Shown in pieces: positions 49,802 through 58,582 of a stretch of DNA of 64,000 nucleotides. How positions within the stretch are numbered: position 1 is the stretch's first letter; each line of letters starts with the position of its first letter. Location: NCBI GenBank assembly GCA_030536995.1, contig JAUNOY010000010.1:30472-94471 (forward strand), in the 5' to 3' direction. The position numbers and the translations under genes were made by a program. The stretch is from Eubacteriales bacterium. Its GTDB lineage: Bacteria; Bacillota; Clostridia; Lachnospirales; Lachnospiraceae. The notes under the pieces are model-generated. The model worked only from the letters and a program-made list of their open reading frames with translations, was not told the DNA's origin and did no database searches.

Positions 49802-52012
49802 TTATTTCCTCTTCCATTTCTCAACGATCGCATCACAGATACGGCGGCTGTTCTGGTCATCGAAATATTTATAGAAATTGTTTCTCATCTTTTCATATTT
49901 CGGCTGGATTCTGAAGTTGTCTTCCACACACTTCTCCATATATCCCAGAAGTCCATCCACATCCTGGGCACAGTCTCCAAATAAATCCTTGCTCATATCC
50001 AGATAACTTCCGTGCGCTTCTTCGTATTTATCTCTGTCAAACTGGAAGAACACAACCGGTTTATCCAGATAAAAGACGTCCCAACATACACTGGAATAAT
50101 CTGTCACAAGCATTTTACACTGCATCATCAGCTCATTTGCAGGTTCTTCTCCAAAAGCAATCAGACGGATTCTTTCTGATTCTACTGAAAAATCCTGCAT
50201 AAATTCGCGAAATTTGGAATGGAGATAAAAATTCGCCTTCAGATTATTGTTTCTCAGAAAATCATGAAAACGTGAAGAATTGAGCAATTCCATATAATTA
50301 CGGAAATAATCACTCTCCTTAAATTCTTCCGGCGTTGCATTTTCCAACCAGGATCGCCAGGTCGGCATAATCAGAATCTCCCTCAGACCTTCTGATTTAT
50401 CCTCCAACACGTCCCAGCGGGCAAAACCGCTGTTTACAATCTCATCCTCCGCATAACCAAAGTTTTCTTTTACAATCTGTTTTTCAAAATCTGATGTTAC
50501 CACAAAGAGATTGCAGCTTCCTGCCTTCCCTTTTCCATAAAAGAAATCAACGCGTTTCAGAGCGGTAACGCCGTGTTGCAGAAATACCAGCGGCTTCTTT
50601 CTGAGAGTTTTCTTTAAGATACTTCCTCTCTGGCGCATTGCATAAAGCTGACTTCTTGTATCTGTACTCACCAGAAGATCCGCAGCCTGCATATAAATCA
50701 TATGGCGCAGACTCATAAAATCAATCACATGGTCCATATAAGGCTCCAGCTTGCTTCTGTCTGCTGAGTCTTTGGTAATCACATAATAAATATGACTTTT
50801 CTGTCTTTCCTCCTCACCGTTTTCCATACAGTGCTTAAAGAAATAGTAGCCGTTATCCTGCGCCATCATACAGAATTTCTCATACACAAGCTGAATGTGC
50901 TTTCTCTTCCAGTAAGGCTTCAGAAGCTGAAACAGACAAAAGGCAACACTCTCTTTGAAACGGAACCCCAGTGTGTCACATTCTCCTTTTTCACGATACT
51001 GAAACGCAAGCTTTTTCGTTCCCGTATTGTAGGGATACAGAAAGAAATTATCTTTTGCTTTATAGCTCCCTGTATAAAAGAATGCCGTAAAATAACGAAG
51101 TGCTTTGCCCATAGAAATAAAGCTGTCATATGTCTCTTCCGAATCTTTTCTTTTATATCGTACTACAACATCCCAGTAAAGACTCTTCAAACTACTCTCC
51201 GGAATATCTATCGAAACTTTTACATAAGTATATCTGCCCTTTGTCCTACTCTGCAAAATATTGAAATCATATTCCTCCTGCAGTTCTTTCAATTTGTTTC
51301 GGAATTTAAAAATAACACTCTCTATCTCATAAACATTTCTGTTAATTTCCAGCTTCAGATTAAGTATGATTTTCCCTTTTCTGATGGAAAATCTTTTCAA
51401 ATGGGTAATTTTTGTTTCTGACTCTATTCTGCTTTCTGTACAAAAGCTTAAAAACCACTTACCTTTTCTGTCCATGTAAATTGCAAGTGTATAAGCTTTT
51501 TCATTTTCTCCCTCTTCATCTGCCATAAGCACTGTGTCTGTACAAGGAGATGCACAGATCCAGTTTTTCAACTCATTTTGTAGTTCACTATCCTGTTCGG
51601 CCCTTTTATCATCCATCAAAGCGTATCTGTGATATTTGCCGCCCTCCACTGTCTCCAGAAGGATTCTTACACTTTTATTTCTGCCATGCTCCAGATTTTC
51701 TATCAGTGGACGGATATCTACTGTGAAACCTCTCCCGTCATCGTCTTTTCTTATTTCCGGAAAGTAAATTTCCTGATTTTTTACTCCGGCAAGAAGTATC
51801 CGCATATCTTCAAAATCACCGATATTCTTCTCCTGAAGTGCGACATGAAAAAATCCCTTTTTCTCTGAACGGACATCCGCTTTCATATTTTCAGGCGCCG
51901 TAAGATTATAAAGCGAGAACTCCTCTGTTGTTTTTCGGCTATCTATTACAACCTGATATATTCCATTTTCCTCATCCAGTCGATTTTCCCTTAACTGAAT
52001 GTTTTTCGCCAT
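49802..52012 (-). CDS. CDP-glycerol glycerophosphotransferase family protein (736 aa)
   Basis: Long N-terminal beta-rich extension (about 1-370) and a C-terminal transferase domain with PLVFLQHGVTALKRVDFFYG, NFYLHSKFREF and LVTDYSSVCWDVFYLDKPVVFFQFD. The catalytic half is so similar in pattern to that of the following gene that the pair looks like an old tandem duplication. First gene of the second transcription unit of the cluster, with AGGAGG 8 bases before the ATG. Confidence 0.92.
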   Translation of the reverse strand: MAKNIQLRENRLDEENGIYQVVIDSRKTTEEFSLYNLTAPENMKADVRSEKKGFFHVALQEKNIGDFEDMRILLAGVKNQEIYFPEIRKDDDGRGFTVDIRPLIENLEHGRNKSVRILLETVEGGKYHRYALMDDKRAEQDSELQNELKNWICASPCTDTVLMADEEGENEKAYTLAIYMDRKGKWFLSFCTESRIESETKITHLKRFSIRKGKIILNLKLEINRNVYEIESVIFKFRNKLKELQEEYDFNILQSRTKGRYTYVKVSIDIPESSLKSLYWDVVVRYKRKDSEETYDSFISMGKALRYFTAFFYTGSYKAKDNFFLYPYNTGTKKLAFQYREKGECDTLGFRFKESVAFCLFQLLKPYWKRKHIQLVYEKFCMMAQDNGYYFFKHCMENGEEERQKSHIYYVITKDSADRSKLEPYMDHVIDFMSLRHMIYMQAADLLVSTDTRSQLYAMRQRGSILKKTLRKKPLVFLQHGVTALKRVDFFYGKGKAGSCNLFVVTSDFEKQIVKENFGYAEDEIVNSGFARWDVLEDKSEGLREILIMPTWRSWLENATPEEFKESDYFRNYMELLNSSRFHDFLRNNNLKANFYLHSKFREFMQDFSVESERIRLIAFGEEPANELMMQCKMLVTDYSSVCWDVFYLDKPVVFFQFDRDKYEEAHGSYLDMSKDLFGDCAQDVDGLLGYMEKCVEDNFRIQPKYEKMRNNFYKYFDDQNSRRICDAIVEKWKRK

Positions 52013-52128
52013 CCTAGCTACCTCCTCGATTTTTATTTATATTCCCTGTTTTTCGATCATTCGGGAAGTCTGTGATAATCTTCCCACTCGTCCAGACCAT
52101 AGAATAGTCATCGTATCATATCAAATTC

Positions 52129-52156
52129 ATTATAAATAGTTTTAGCAGAAAGTCAA
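52129..52156 (-). promoter_or_regulatory. Promoter of the glycerophosphotransferase operon
   Basis: On the minus strand TTGACT (52156-52151), 16 bp, TATAAT (52134-52129). It follows the tagH terminator and precedes the 736-aa gene by about 115 bases. Confidence 0.75.
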
Positions 52157-52189
52157 TCCATACACATAAAAAAGTAATATTTCCGTAAC

Positions 52190-52215
52190 AAAAAAGAGCC
52201 TTTCGGCTCTTTTTT
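52190..52215. terminator. Terminator after tagH
   Basis: AAAAAGAGCC-TTTC-GGCTCTTTTT, perfect and symmetric, active in both directions. It separates tagDGH from the downstream polymerase operon. Confidence 0.9.
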
Positions 52216-52226
52216 ATATCCGGAAT

Positions 52227-52961
52227 TCAGCTCATAAATTCCTCATATTTTTCAAGGACTTCCTTTACCTCTCCCTGCATCCGTACTTCCCCTTCATGAA
52301 GCCAGAGAATGCTGGTACACAGTTCTGCAAGCTGCTGAGAGCTGTGGGAAACAATTACAACTGTACGGTCTTTATTGGAAATCAGCTCTTTCATTTTTTT
52401 GTAACTTTTCTTTTTAAATTTGGCATCTCCGACACTTAACACTTCGTCGATAAGCATAATGTCCGCTTCCAGAATCGCTGTAATAGAAAAAGCCAGCTTA
52501 GAATACATACCGCTGGAATATGTCTTTACAGGCATGTCAATAAATTTGCCAAGACCTGCAAATTCTATAATCTCATCCATCTTGGAACGGATATGATCCT
52601 CAGAAAATCCAAGAAGAAGCCCGGAAAGAATAATATTCTCTCTTCCCGTCAGTTTCTTTTGAAAACCAACGCCAATGGAAAGAAGAGACACAGAATTGTC
52701 ATGTAGATCGATTTCTCCCTTATCCGGCGAAAAAATACCTGCAATTGCTTTGAGCATGGTAGATTTACCACTTCCATTCTTTCCCACAATTCCAAGGATT
52801 TCTCCTTTTTTCACAGAAAAACTGACTCCTTTTACTGCTTCCACCACTTCTGTATCTGTTTTTTTCAGACGAAGGAGACTTCTCTTTATGGAAAAGGACT
52901 TCAGACACTTATAGCTGATGTGTACATCCCTTACGTCTATTGCGTTTTCTCTTTCTTCCAT
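52227..52961 (-). CDS. tagH: Teichoic-acid-type ABC exporter ATPase
   Basis: ABC ATPase with Walker A GIVGKNGSGKST (about 58-69), signature YSSGMYSKLAFSI, Walker B ADIMLIDEVLSVGD and H-loop IVSHSSQQL. TagH/RfbB-type subfamily; the long C-terminal extension of some TagH proteins is absent (244 aa). Works with the permease encoded one base upstream to export the assembled polymer. Confidence 0.93.
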   Translation of the reverse strand: MEERENAIDVRDVHISYKCLKSFSIKRSLLRLKKTDTEVVEAVKGVSFSVKKGEILGIVGKNGSGKSTMLKAIAGIFSPDKGEIDLHDNSVSLLSIGVGFQKKLTGRENIILSGLLLGFSEDHIRSKMDEIIEFAGLGKFIDMPVKTYSSGMYSKLAFSITAILEADIMLIDEVLSVGDAKFKKKSYKKMKELISNKDRTVVIVSHSSQQLAELCTSILWLHEGEVRMQGEVKEVLEKYEEFMS

Positions 52962-52962
52962 A

Positions 52963-53745
52963 TTACATCACCTTTACATAGCTGTTCTCATATTTATAAA
53001 TTGTCCTTACTCCGACTATACACATCAGTACAGAGACAATTCCCCAAAGGACGATCAGTTTCCGATACGGTGTCGAAGAATACAGCATACACTGTCTCGC
53101 AGATTCAATGAGCATAGACACCGGATTACATTTCAGAAGAATACTTCTATACGGCTCATCAAGTTTAGAACCGATGGAATAAAAAATACCGGTCATGTAA
53201 AACATCAGGCGGAGAACTACATTCATTACATTATATAAGTCGTCCACAAATACGCCGAAATGAAGTACAATACAGCTCAGTCCGAAGGTAAATAATCCAA
53301 GTACAATCAGAATCGGAATCATATAAATAATATTGATCGTAACCGGAACTTTGTAAATAACCATCATGATTACAATCAGGCCAAAGGAAACCAGCATCTT
53401 GAATCCGTTTACCATCATCCTCTGTATAATGAGAATGTATTTCGGCACATATACTTTCGATACAATGGGGCTGTTCACACGGACAAGCTTCACGCTCTGA
53501 ATGACTGTTTTGTTAAAAAAATTCCATAATGTCAATCCAACAAAGACAAATAACGGAAAATACTGAAGACCACTCTTGAATACGATGATGGCAATGAACG
53601 TATACACCATCATAAATAAAAGAGGATCCAGAATCCACCAGAGCCAGTTTAGATAGGAGCTGGCTACTTCTGATTTCAGGTCGGATCTTGCAGAATATTT
53701 GGCATAGGAAAAATACCTTTTCATATCCTTAATAAATCGATTCAT
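52963..53745 (-). CDS. tagG: Teichoic-acid-type ABC exporter permease
   Basis: ABC-2 type permease with six membrane segments and the motif YRDLKSEVASSYLNWLWWILDPL-like opening (SARSDLKSEVASSYLNWLWW, about 14-33). 260 residues. The ATG at 53745 has AGGAGCG upstream; the in-frame start at 53775 would abut tagD and is less likely. Confidence 0.92.
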   Translation of the reverse strand: MNRFIKDMKRYFSYAKYSARSDLKSEVASSYLNWLWWILDPLLFMMVYTFIAIIVFKSGLQYFPLFVFVGLTLWNFFNKTVIQSVKLVRVNSPIVSKVYVPKYILIIQRMMVNGFKMLVSFGLIVIMMVIYKVPVTINIIYMIPILIVLGLFTFGLSCIVLHFGVFVDDLYNVMNVVLRLMFYMTGIFYSIGSKLDEPYRSILLKCNPVSMLIESARQCMLYSSTPYRKLIVLWGIVSVLMCIVGVRTIYKYENSYVKVM

Positions 53746-53775
53746 ATTATTTCGCTCCTGTTTTTCGTAACACAT

Positions 53776-54168
53776 TTATGCATTTAAATCTTTTTTAATC
53801 TGCGTGGTGGATACTTCCGGTGTGCGCGGCAGGTATACGACCTCGCAGCCTTCTTCCTTCAGAAAATCAAATTTCCCGCTCCAGTCATCACCGATCACAA
53901 ATGTGTCTACATGATATTCTTTTACATCTGTACGTTTCTGTTCCCATCTTTCTTCCGGAATCACAAGATCCACATAGCGGATTGCTTCGAGAAGCTGTTT
54001 CCTCTTTTCATAAGAAAAATAGCATTTCTTATGCTTCTGCTCCCAGTTAAATTCATCTGTGGAAAGAGCAACGATCAGATAATCTCCCATCTGTTTCGCT
54101 CTTCTGAGCAGATTGATATGCCCATAGTGCAACAGATCGAAGGTTCCATAGGTAATTACCCTTTTCAT
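53776..54168 (-). CDS. tagD: Glycerol-3-phosphate cytidylyltransferase
   Basis: Makes CDP-glycerol from CTP and glycerol-3-phosphate, the donor for all the transferases downstream. 130 residues with TYGTFDLLHYGHINLLRRAK (HxGH nucleotide motif, about 7-26) and the C-terminal STTQIKKDL. First gene of the cluster and its committed step. Confidence 0.96.
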   Translation of the reverse strand: MKRVITYGTFDLLHYGHINLLRRAKQMGDYLIVALSTDEFNWEQKHKKCYFSYEKRKQLLEAIRYVDLVIPEERWEQKRTDVKEYHVDTFVIGDDWSGKFDFLKEEGCEVVYLPRTPEVSTTQIKKDLNA

Positions 54169-54224
54169 TTTAAATCCATTCTCCTTTTATATATCAAAGG
54201 TAAATACTGCATGATACAGTGGCT

Positions 54225-54253
54225 AATATAACATAGAATACATGAGATTTCAA
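54225..54253 (-). promoter_or_regulatory. Promoter of tagDGH
   Basis: On the minus strand TTGAAA (54253-54248), 17 bp, TATATT (54230-54225). The start of tagD is about 57 bases further on. Confidence 0.7.
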
Positions 54254-54292
54254 GTGACAAGTGCCCGTGAGACCGGGCAATTCAAATTCTCT

Positions 54293-54312
54293 ATTGCCAT
54301 TCATATGGCAAT
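54293..54312. promoter_or_regulatory. Perfect 8 bp dyad upstream of metY
   Basis: ATTGCCAT-TCAT-ATGGCAAT, 16 bp before the metY -35. It is a plausible operator for a sulfur-metabolism regulator; the protein is not known from this window. Confidence 0.45.
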
Positions 54313-54327
54313 TCCTCTCATTGAATA

Positions 54328-54356
54328 TTGATTTTCATACATTAATGCGTTATAAT
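54328..54356 (+). promoter_or_regulatory. Promoter of metY
   Basis: TTGATT (54328-54333), 17 bp, perfect TATAAT (54351-54356). About 40 bases precede the ATG, too short for a SAM or T-box riboswitch. Confidence 0.8.
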
Positions 54357-54396
54357 CTAAAAAATACTGTTACTAAATTAAGAAAGGACACGAACG

Positions 54397-55680
54397 ATGA
54401 GTAATTACAGATTAGAAACCAAGTGTCTCCATGCAGGTTATACTCCTTCCAAAGGTGAACCCTGCGCTCTCCCTATTTATCAGAGCACCACATTTAAGTA
54501 TGACACAACAGATGAAATGGGACAGCTTTTTGACTTAAAAGCCGAAGGCTATTTCTATACCCGTCTCCAGAACCCTACCAACGATGCTGTTGCAGCCAAG
54601 ATTGCCGAATTAGAGGGAGGTGTTGCAGCGCTTCTCACTTCCTCAGGACAGGCAGCCAATTTTTATGCAGTCTTCAATATCTGCGAGGCAGGGGATCATA
54701 TCGTAGCTGCATCTACCATCTACGGCGGAACCTTTAATCTTCTCGCAGTCACCTTTAAGAAGCTGGGCATTGACTGTACTTTTGTCGATACTGATGCAAG
54801 TGCGGAAGAAATTGCAGCAGCTTTCAGACCGAACACCAAGGTTCTCTTCGCAGAAACCATCGCAAATCCTGCCCTTGTTGTCCTGGATATAGAAAAATTT
54901 GCAAAGGCCGCACATGAAAACGGAGTTCCCCTTATTGTGGACAATACCTTTGCCACCCCTGTAAACTGTCGTCCTTTCGAATGGGGCGCAGACATTGTCA
55001 CTCATTCCACCACAAAATATATGGATGGTCATGCTCTCCAGGTTGGTGGGGCTATTGTTGACAGCGGAAACTTTGACTGGGAAGCCTACGGTCATAAATA
55101 TCATGGACTTACAGAGCCGGATGAATCCTATCACGGTGTTGTATATACAAAACAGTTTGGCAAAAAAGCCTACATTACCAAAGCAACTTCTCAGCTCATG
55201 CGCGATCTGGGTTCCGTCCCGTCTCCTATGAACTGCTTCCTTTTAAATGTAGGTCTGGAAACCCTTCCTCTGCGTGTAGAACGTCATTGCTCCAATGCTC
55301 AAAAAATTGCAGAATACTTAAATGCACACGAAAAAGTTGCTTCTGTAAACTTCGCAGGACTGCCGGGTGACAAGTATTATGCCACAGCTCAGAAATATAT
55401 GGACGGGGGCAGAACCTGCGGCGTTATTTCTTTTGAATTAAATGGCGGCAGAGATGCAGCTGTACGCTTCATGGACAGCCTTGAACTTGCCAATATTGCC
55501 ACACATGTCGCAGCTTCCAAGACTATGGTTCTCCATCCTGCAAGCCATACACACCGTCAAATGAACGACGCCCAGCTTGCAGATGCCGGCGTATCTCCCG
55601 GAATGATCCGTCTCTCTGTTGGTATCGAGAATGTGGACGATATTATTGCAGACCTTGAGAACGGGCTGAAAAACGCCTGA
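54397..55680 (+). CDS. metY: O-acetylhomoserine sulfhydrylase
   Basis: PLP enzyme forming homocysteine (or methionine) from O-acetylhomoserine and sulfide. Cys/Met-metabolism fold of 427 residues: PIYQSTTFKYDTTDEMGQLFDL, YFYTRLQNPTNDAVAAKIAELEGG, and the PLP lysine in THSTTKYMDGHALQVGG (about 207). Size and the extended N-terminal part favour the sulfhydrylase over cystathionine lyases. Single-gene transcript with its own promoter and terminator. Confidence 0.94.
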   Translation: MSNYRLETKCLHAGYTPSKGEPCALPIYQSTTFKYDTTDEMGQLFDLKAEGYFYTRLQNPTNDAVAAKIAELEGGVAALLTSSGQAANFYAVFNICEAGDHIVAASTIYGGTFNLLAVTFKKLGIDCTFVDTDASAEEIAAAFRPNTKVLFAETIANPALVVLDIEKFAKAAHENGVPLIVDNTFATPVNCRPFEWGADIVTHSTTKYMDGHALQVGGAIVDSGNFDWEAYGHKYHGLTEPDESYHGVVYTKQFGKKAYITKATSQLMRDLGSVPSPMNCFLLNVGLETLPLRVERHCSNAQKIAEYLNAHEKVASVNFAGLPGDKYYATAQKYMDGGRTCGVISFELNGGRDAAVRFMDSLELANIATHVAASKTMVLHPASHTHRQMNDAQLADAGVSPGMIRLSVGIENVDDIIADLENGLKNA

Positions 55681-55721
55681 TTTCAAGACTTTTCATACTA
55701 TAATATCATTTCTACTTTATA

Positions 55722-55751
55722 AAAGGACAGGTTCTTCAAAACCTGTCCTTT
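55722..55751 (+). terminator. Terminator of metY
   Basis: AAAGGACAGGTT pairs with AACCTGTCCTTT; symmetric, so it can also serve the leftward gene ending at 55780. Confidence 0.85.
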
Positions 55752-55779
55752 CTTGTTTCTCTGTACAACATTATCTCTT

Positions 55780-56865
55780 CTACTGTAGAAGATAAACCTC
55801 TGTGTAGAATACCCCTTTGCTCTCACCTTCTTCATGAGAAGCAACATAAATATCAATACAGTTATTTTTTATTGCACCACCACAGTCCTCAGCCACATAA
55901 ACCTGCCCGTTGATCACAACTTTTGAGCCATACGGAATCTGGGTTGGATCAACTGCAATAGTACGATTGGTTGTCGCAGTTACACCGGTAGAGGTCACAC
56001 CGTTCGCCCACGGTCCACAGCAGATACTGCAATCACAATAATGGGTGATACGAAAAGTGCCAAGCGGCTTCAATACAGCATCCGAGGATGCCGCAATCGG
56101 AGTCCCTACCCGGACTCCTTCTGCATTGGTCTCCGTGACAGATGTCACGCCTCCGGCAGCCTCTGCAAAGACACCCTTCCCTTCGCTTTTATGAATCATC
56201 CCGGCTTCCTCTCCGTCTGCAAGAGTAATCTGTTTCATTCTCTCAGACTCTTTTACATCGCCCTGTCCTTCCAGTACATTGGTAGGTATGTAGCCAACTT
56301 TGTTTTTTCCATTCTCATCTTGATAGGAAATCCTACTCCAGACACGATTTATCGTCGCAGTCCGTCTTACCTCATCAAGCTCCAGAACCTCTCCTACTAC
56401 CTGTCCTTCTTTTCTTCCCGGATAATCCAGAATATCCGCATCCCTGATTACCTTCAGAGTATCTCTTACCGCAACACGACAGCTTGTCTCCATCAGAACA
56501 CTGGTACGGACATAGCCATTAAGCTTTCCGATATTTTTATCTGTGTATGTTACCTTGCTCCACCCGTTCTCACAAACTGCTACTCTTGTAAGTCTCGTTC
56601 CCAGAAGCACCGTCTTTAAAGAATCACTCTTCCTGTCCGGTCTTCTGCGTATAGCCTCATGTTTTGCAGCAATATAAACCGTATCTTTTTTCGCAACTGC
56701 AGTCACTGCAGTATTTTTTTCATCATTTATCTGAAACGTATAAGGTATTTTTTTATCCTGCTTATAACTCTTAAAAGTATCTTCATATCCTGTAACCTCA
56801 GCGGATACAGAAACGGGGAATAGTAAAGCTGAGCACAAAAGCAGGGCCGCCAGTTTCTTTCGCAT
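55780..56865 (-). CDS. Secreted SH3-repeat / 3D-domain cell-wall protein (361 aa)
   Basis: Signal peptide about 1-22 (LLLCSALLFPVSVSA). Two bacterial SH3-like modules follow (about 62-125 and 130-200), then the C-terminal 3D domain (about 270-361) with ITHYCDCSICCG, AVDPTQIPYGS, AEDCGGAIK and IDIYV, the three aspartates expected for MltA-like lytic enzymes. The same layout occurs in resuscitation- or germination-type muralytic proteins. The exact bond cut is not evident from the sequence. Confidence 0.9.
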   Translation of the reverse strand: MRKKLAALLLCSALLFPVSVSAEVTGYEDTFKSYKQDKKIPYTFQINDEKNTAVTAVAKKDTVYIAAKHEAIRRRPDRKSDSLKTVLLGTRLTRVAVCENGWSKVTYTDKNIGKLNGYVRTSVLMETSCRVAVRDTLKVIRDADILDYPGRKEGQVVGEVLELDEVRRTATINRVWSRISYQDENGKNKVGYIPTNVLEGQGDVKESERMKQITLADGEEAGMIHKSEGKGVFAEAAGGVTSVTETNAEGVRVGTPIAASSDAVLKPLGTFRITHYCDCSICCGPWANGVTSTGVTATTNRTIAVDPTQIPYGSKVVINGQVYVAEDCGGAIKNNCIDIYVASHEEGESKGVFYTEVYLLQ

Positions 56866-56979
56866 ATAGAGTCATCTCCTTTTACAGGTTTTAGTTTCTC
56901 TATCATAGCACATCGTTTTTTAATAATCAAATATCTGATTTTCCCTGTCAAAAAAATTCAAATTTTTTCTAAAAAGTAT

Positions 56980-57008
56980 TTGACAAACTTCTTATCCTGT
57001 AGTATTAT
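56980..57008 (+). promoter_or_regulatory. Promoter of the tRNA-Gly pair
   Basis: Consensus -35 TTGACA (56980-56985), 17 bp, TATTAT (57003-57008). A CGGGC/GCCCG hairpin lies in the leader before the first tRNA. Confidence 0.85.
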
Positions 57009-57052
57009 ATGTTTTGTCGTCGGGCAGAACGCCCGGAAATAATATAACAAAT

Positions 57053-57125
57053 GCGATAGTGGCGTAGTTGGTAACGCGCGACCTTGCCAAGGTCGAGACC
57101 GCGGGTTCGAGCCCCGTCTATCGCT
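57053..57125 (+). tRNA. tRNA-Gly (GCC), copy 1
   Basis: Acceptor GCGATAG/CTATCGC with discriminator T, anticodon arm CGACC-TTGCCAA-GGTCG with GCC, T-arm CGGGTTCGAGCCCCG. Identical to copy 2. Confidence 0.97.
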
Positions 57126-57162
57126 TTCCCAATAAACATATCAGGGAAATACAATTGCAAAT

Positions 57163-57235
57163 GCGATAGTGGCGTAGTTGGTAACGCGCGACCTTGCCAA
57201 GGTCGAGACCGCGGGTTCGAGCCCCGTCTATCGCT
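57163..57235 (+). tRNA. tRNA-Gly (GCC), copy 2
   Basis: All 73 bases equal copy 1 (start-to-start 110 bp), and five bases before each gene are also shared (AAAT leader). A tandem duplication kept identical. Confidence 0.97.
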
Positions 57236-57241
57236 CTTCTT

Positions 57242-57270
57242 ACTCACAGTTTTTAAACTGTGAGTTTTTT
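57242..57270 (+). terminator. Terminator of the tRNA-Gly pair
   Basis: ACTCACAGTTT / AAACTGTGAGT followed by six T. Confidence 0.9.
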
Positions 57271-57314
57271 GTATTCAAGACATACTGCCAGTTCCGCCTT
57301 CTCTTCTTATCCAC

Positions 57315-57348
57315 AAAAAAGACTCCCCTGAACGGGAAGCCTTTTTTG
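57315..57348 (-). terminator. Terminator of the purine pair
   Basis: On the minus strand GGCTTCCC-GTTCA-GGGGAGTC (two wobbles) then TTTTTTG, about 29 bases after the AICAR transformylase stop. An A/T flank also gives a T-run on the plus side. Confidence 0.75.
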
Positions 57349-57376
57349 TATGAGTAAATTCTTTTGTACTGATTTT

Positions 57377-58561
57377 TTAATGATGGAAAAGTCTGATTCC
57401 TGTAAATGCCATAACCATTCCATATTTATTACATGTCTCAATAACCGCATCATCACGGACAGAACCACCCGGTTCCGCAATATATTTAACACCACTCTTA
57501 TGTGCACGCTCAATGTTATCACTGAACGGGAAGAACGCATCAGAGCCTAAGGTTACATCTGTCATCTGATCAAGCCATGCACGTTTCTCTTCTCTTGTAA
57601 ATACTTCCGGTTTCTCCGTGAAAGTTTTTTCCCAGTTTCCGTCGGCAAGAACATCCATATACTCTTCTCCGATGTATACGTCAATGGCATTATCTCTCTC
57701 TGCACGTGTAATGCTATCTTTAAACGGAAGTTCCAGAACCTTCGGGCACTGACGAAGGAACCAGTTGTCTGCCTTCTGTCCTGCCAGTCTTGTACAATGT
57801 ACACGTGACTGCTGACCTGCTCCCACACCGATTGCCTGTCCGTCTTTTACGAAGCATACAGAGTTGGACTGTGTGTATTTCAGAACGATAAGAGAAATCT
57901 TCAGATCACGTTTCGCCTCTTCAGAAAGTTCTTTATTCTCTGTTACAATATTAGCAAGAAGCTCATCGTTAATCTCCAGCTCCTGACGTCCCTGCTCAAA
58001 TGTTACACCAAATACTTCTTTATGCTCAAGCGGAGCCGGCACATAGTTCTCATCGATCTCAATAACATTGTAGTTACCTTTTTTCTTCTGTTTCAGAATC
58101 TCCAGAGCCTCCTCTGTATATCCAGGTGCAATAACACCATCAGATACTTCCCGTTTAATCAGAAGTGCCGTATCTTTATCACAGACATCAGAAAGAGAAA
58201 TAAAATCACCAAAGGAAGACATTCTGTCCGCGCCTCTCGCTCTTGCATATGCACATGCAATCGGGGAAAAGTTTTTCCAGTCCATATCTTCTACCCAGTA
58301 AATTTTTGCCAGAGTTTCTGTGAGAGGAAGTCCTACGGAAGCCCCTGCCGGAGAAACATGCTTGAAAGAAGTTGCTGCCGGAAGTCCTGTTGCCTTCTTC
58401 AGATCACGTACCAGCTGCCAACCATTAAACGCATCCAAAAAGTTGATGTATCCAGGTCTTCCGGAAAGAACTTTGATCGGAAGTTCTTCGCCGTTAGCAA
58501 GATAAATTTTAGATGGTTTCTGATTTGGGTTACATCCATATTTTAATTCGAATTCTTTCAT
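57377..58561 (-). CDS. Free-standing AICAR transformylase (394 aa)
   Basis: Formylates AICAR to FAICAR with 10-formyl-tetrahydrofolate in late purine synthesis. Matches the transformylase half of PurH (LKYGCNPNQKPSKIY; SFKHVSPAGASVGLPL; YTQSNSVCFVKDGQAIGVGAGQQSRVHCT; DAFFPFSDNIERAHKSGVKYIAEPGGSVRDD). The N-terminal cyclohydrolase (MGS-like) domain of bifunctional PurH is missing. Its role is taken by the upstream PurO-type gene, 21 bases away. Confidence 0.94.
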   Translation of the reverse strand: MKEFELKYGCNPNQKPSKIYLANGEELPIKVLSGRPGYINFLDAFNGWQLVRDLKKATGLPAATSFKHVSPAGASVGLPLTETLAKIYWVEDMDWKNFSPIACAYARARGADRMSSFGDFISLSDVCDKDTALLIKREVSDGVIAPGYTEEALEILKQKKKGNYNVIEIDENYVPAPLEHKEVFGVTFEQGRQELEINDELLANIVTENKELSEEAKRDLKISLIVLKYTQSNSVCFVKDGQAIGVGAGQQSRVHCTRLAGQKADNWFLRQCPKVLELPFKDSITRAERDNAIDVYIGEEYMDVLADGNWEKTFTEKPEVFTREEKRAWLDQMTDVTLGSDAFFPFSDNIERAHKSGVKYIAEPGGSVRDDAVIETCNKYGMVMAFTGIRLFHH

Positions 58562-58582
58562 GAAAAAAGTCCTCCGTTTTTA

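Noticed and set aside
54240-54320. Two hairpins upstream of metY considered as a SAM or T-box riboswitch
   Set aside because: They lie upstream of a consensus promoter, so they are not in the transcript; better seen as operator-like dyads.
57005-57247. 80-aa leftward frame across both tRNA-Gly genes
   Set aside because: The frame is simply the antisense of two identical tRNA genes, giving a repeated peptide.
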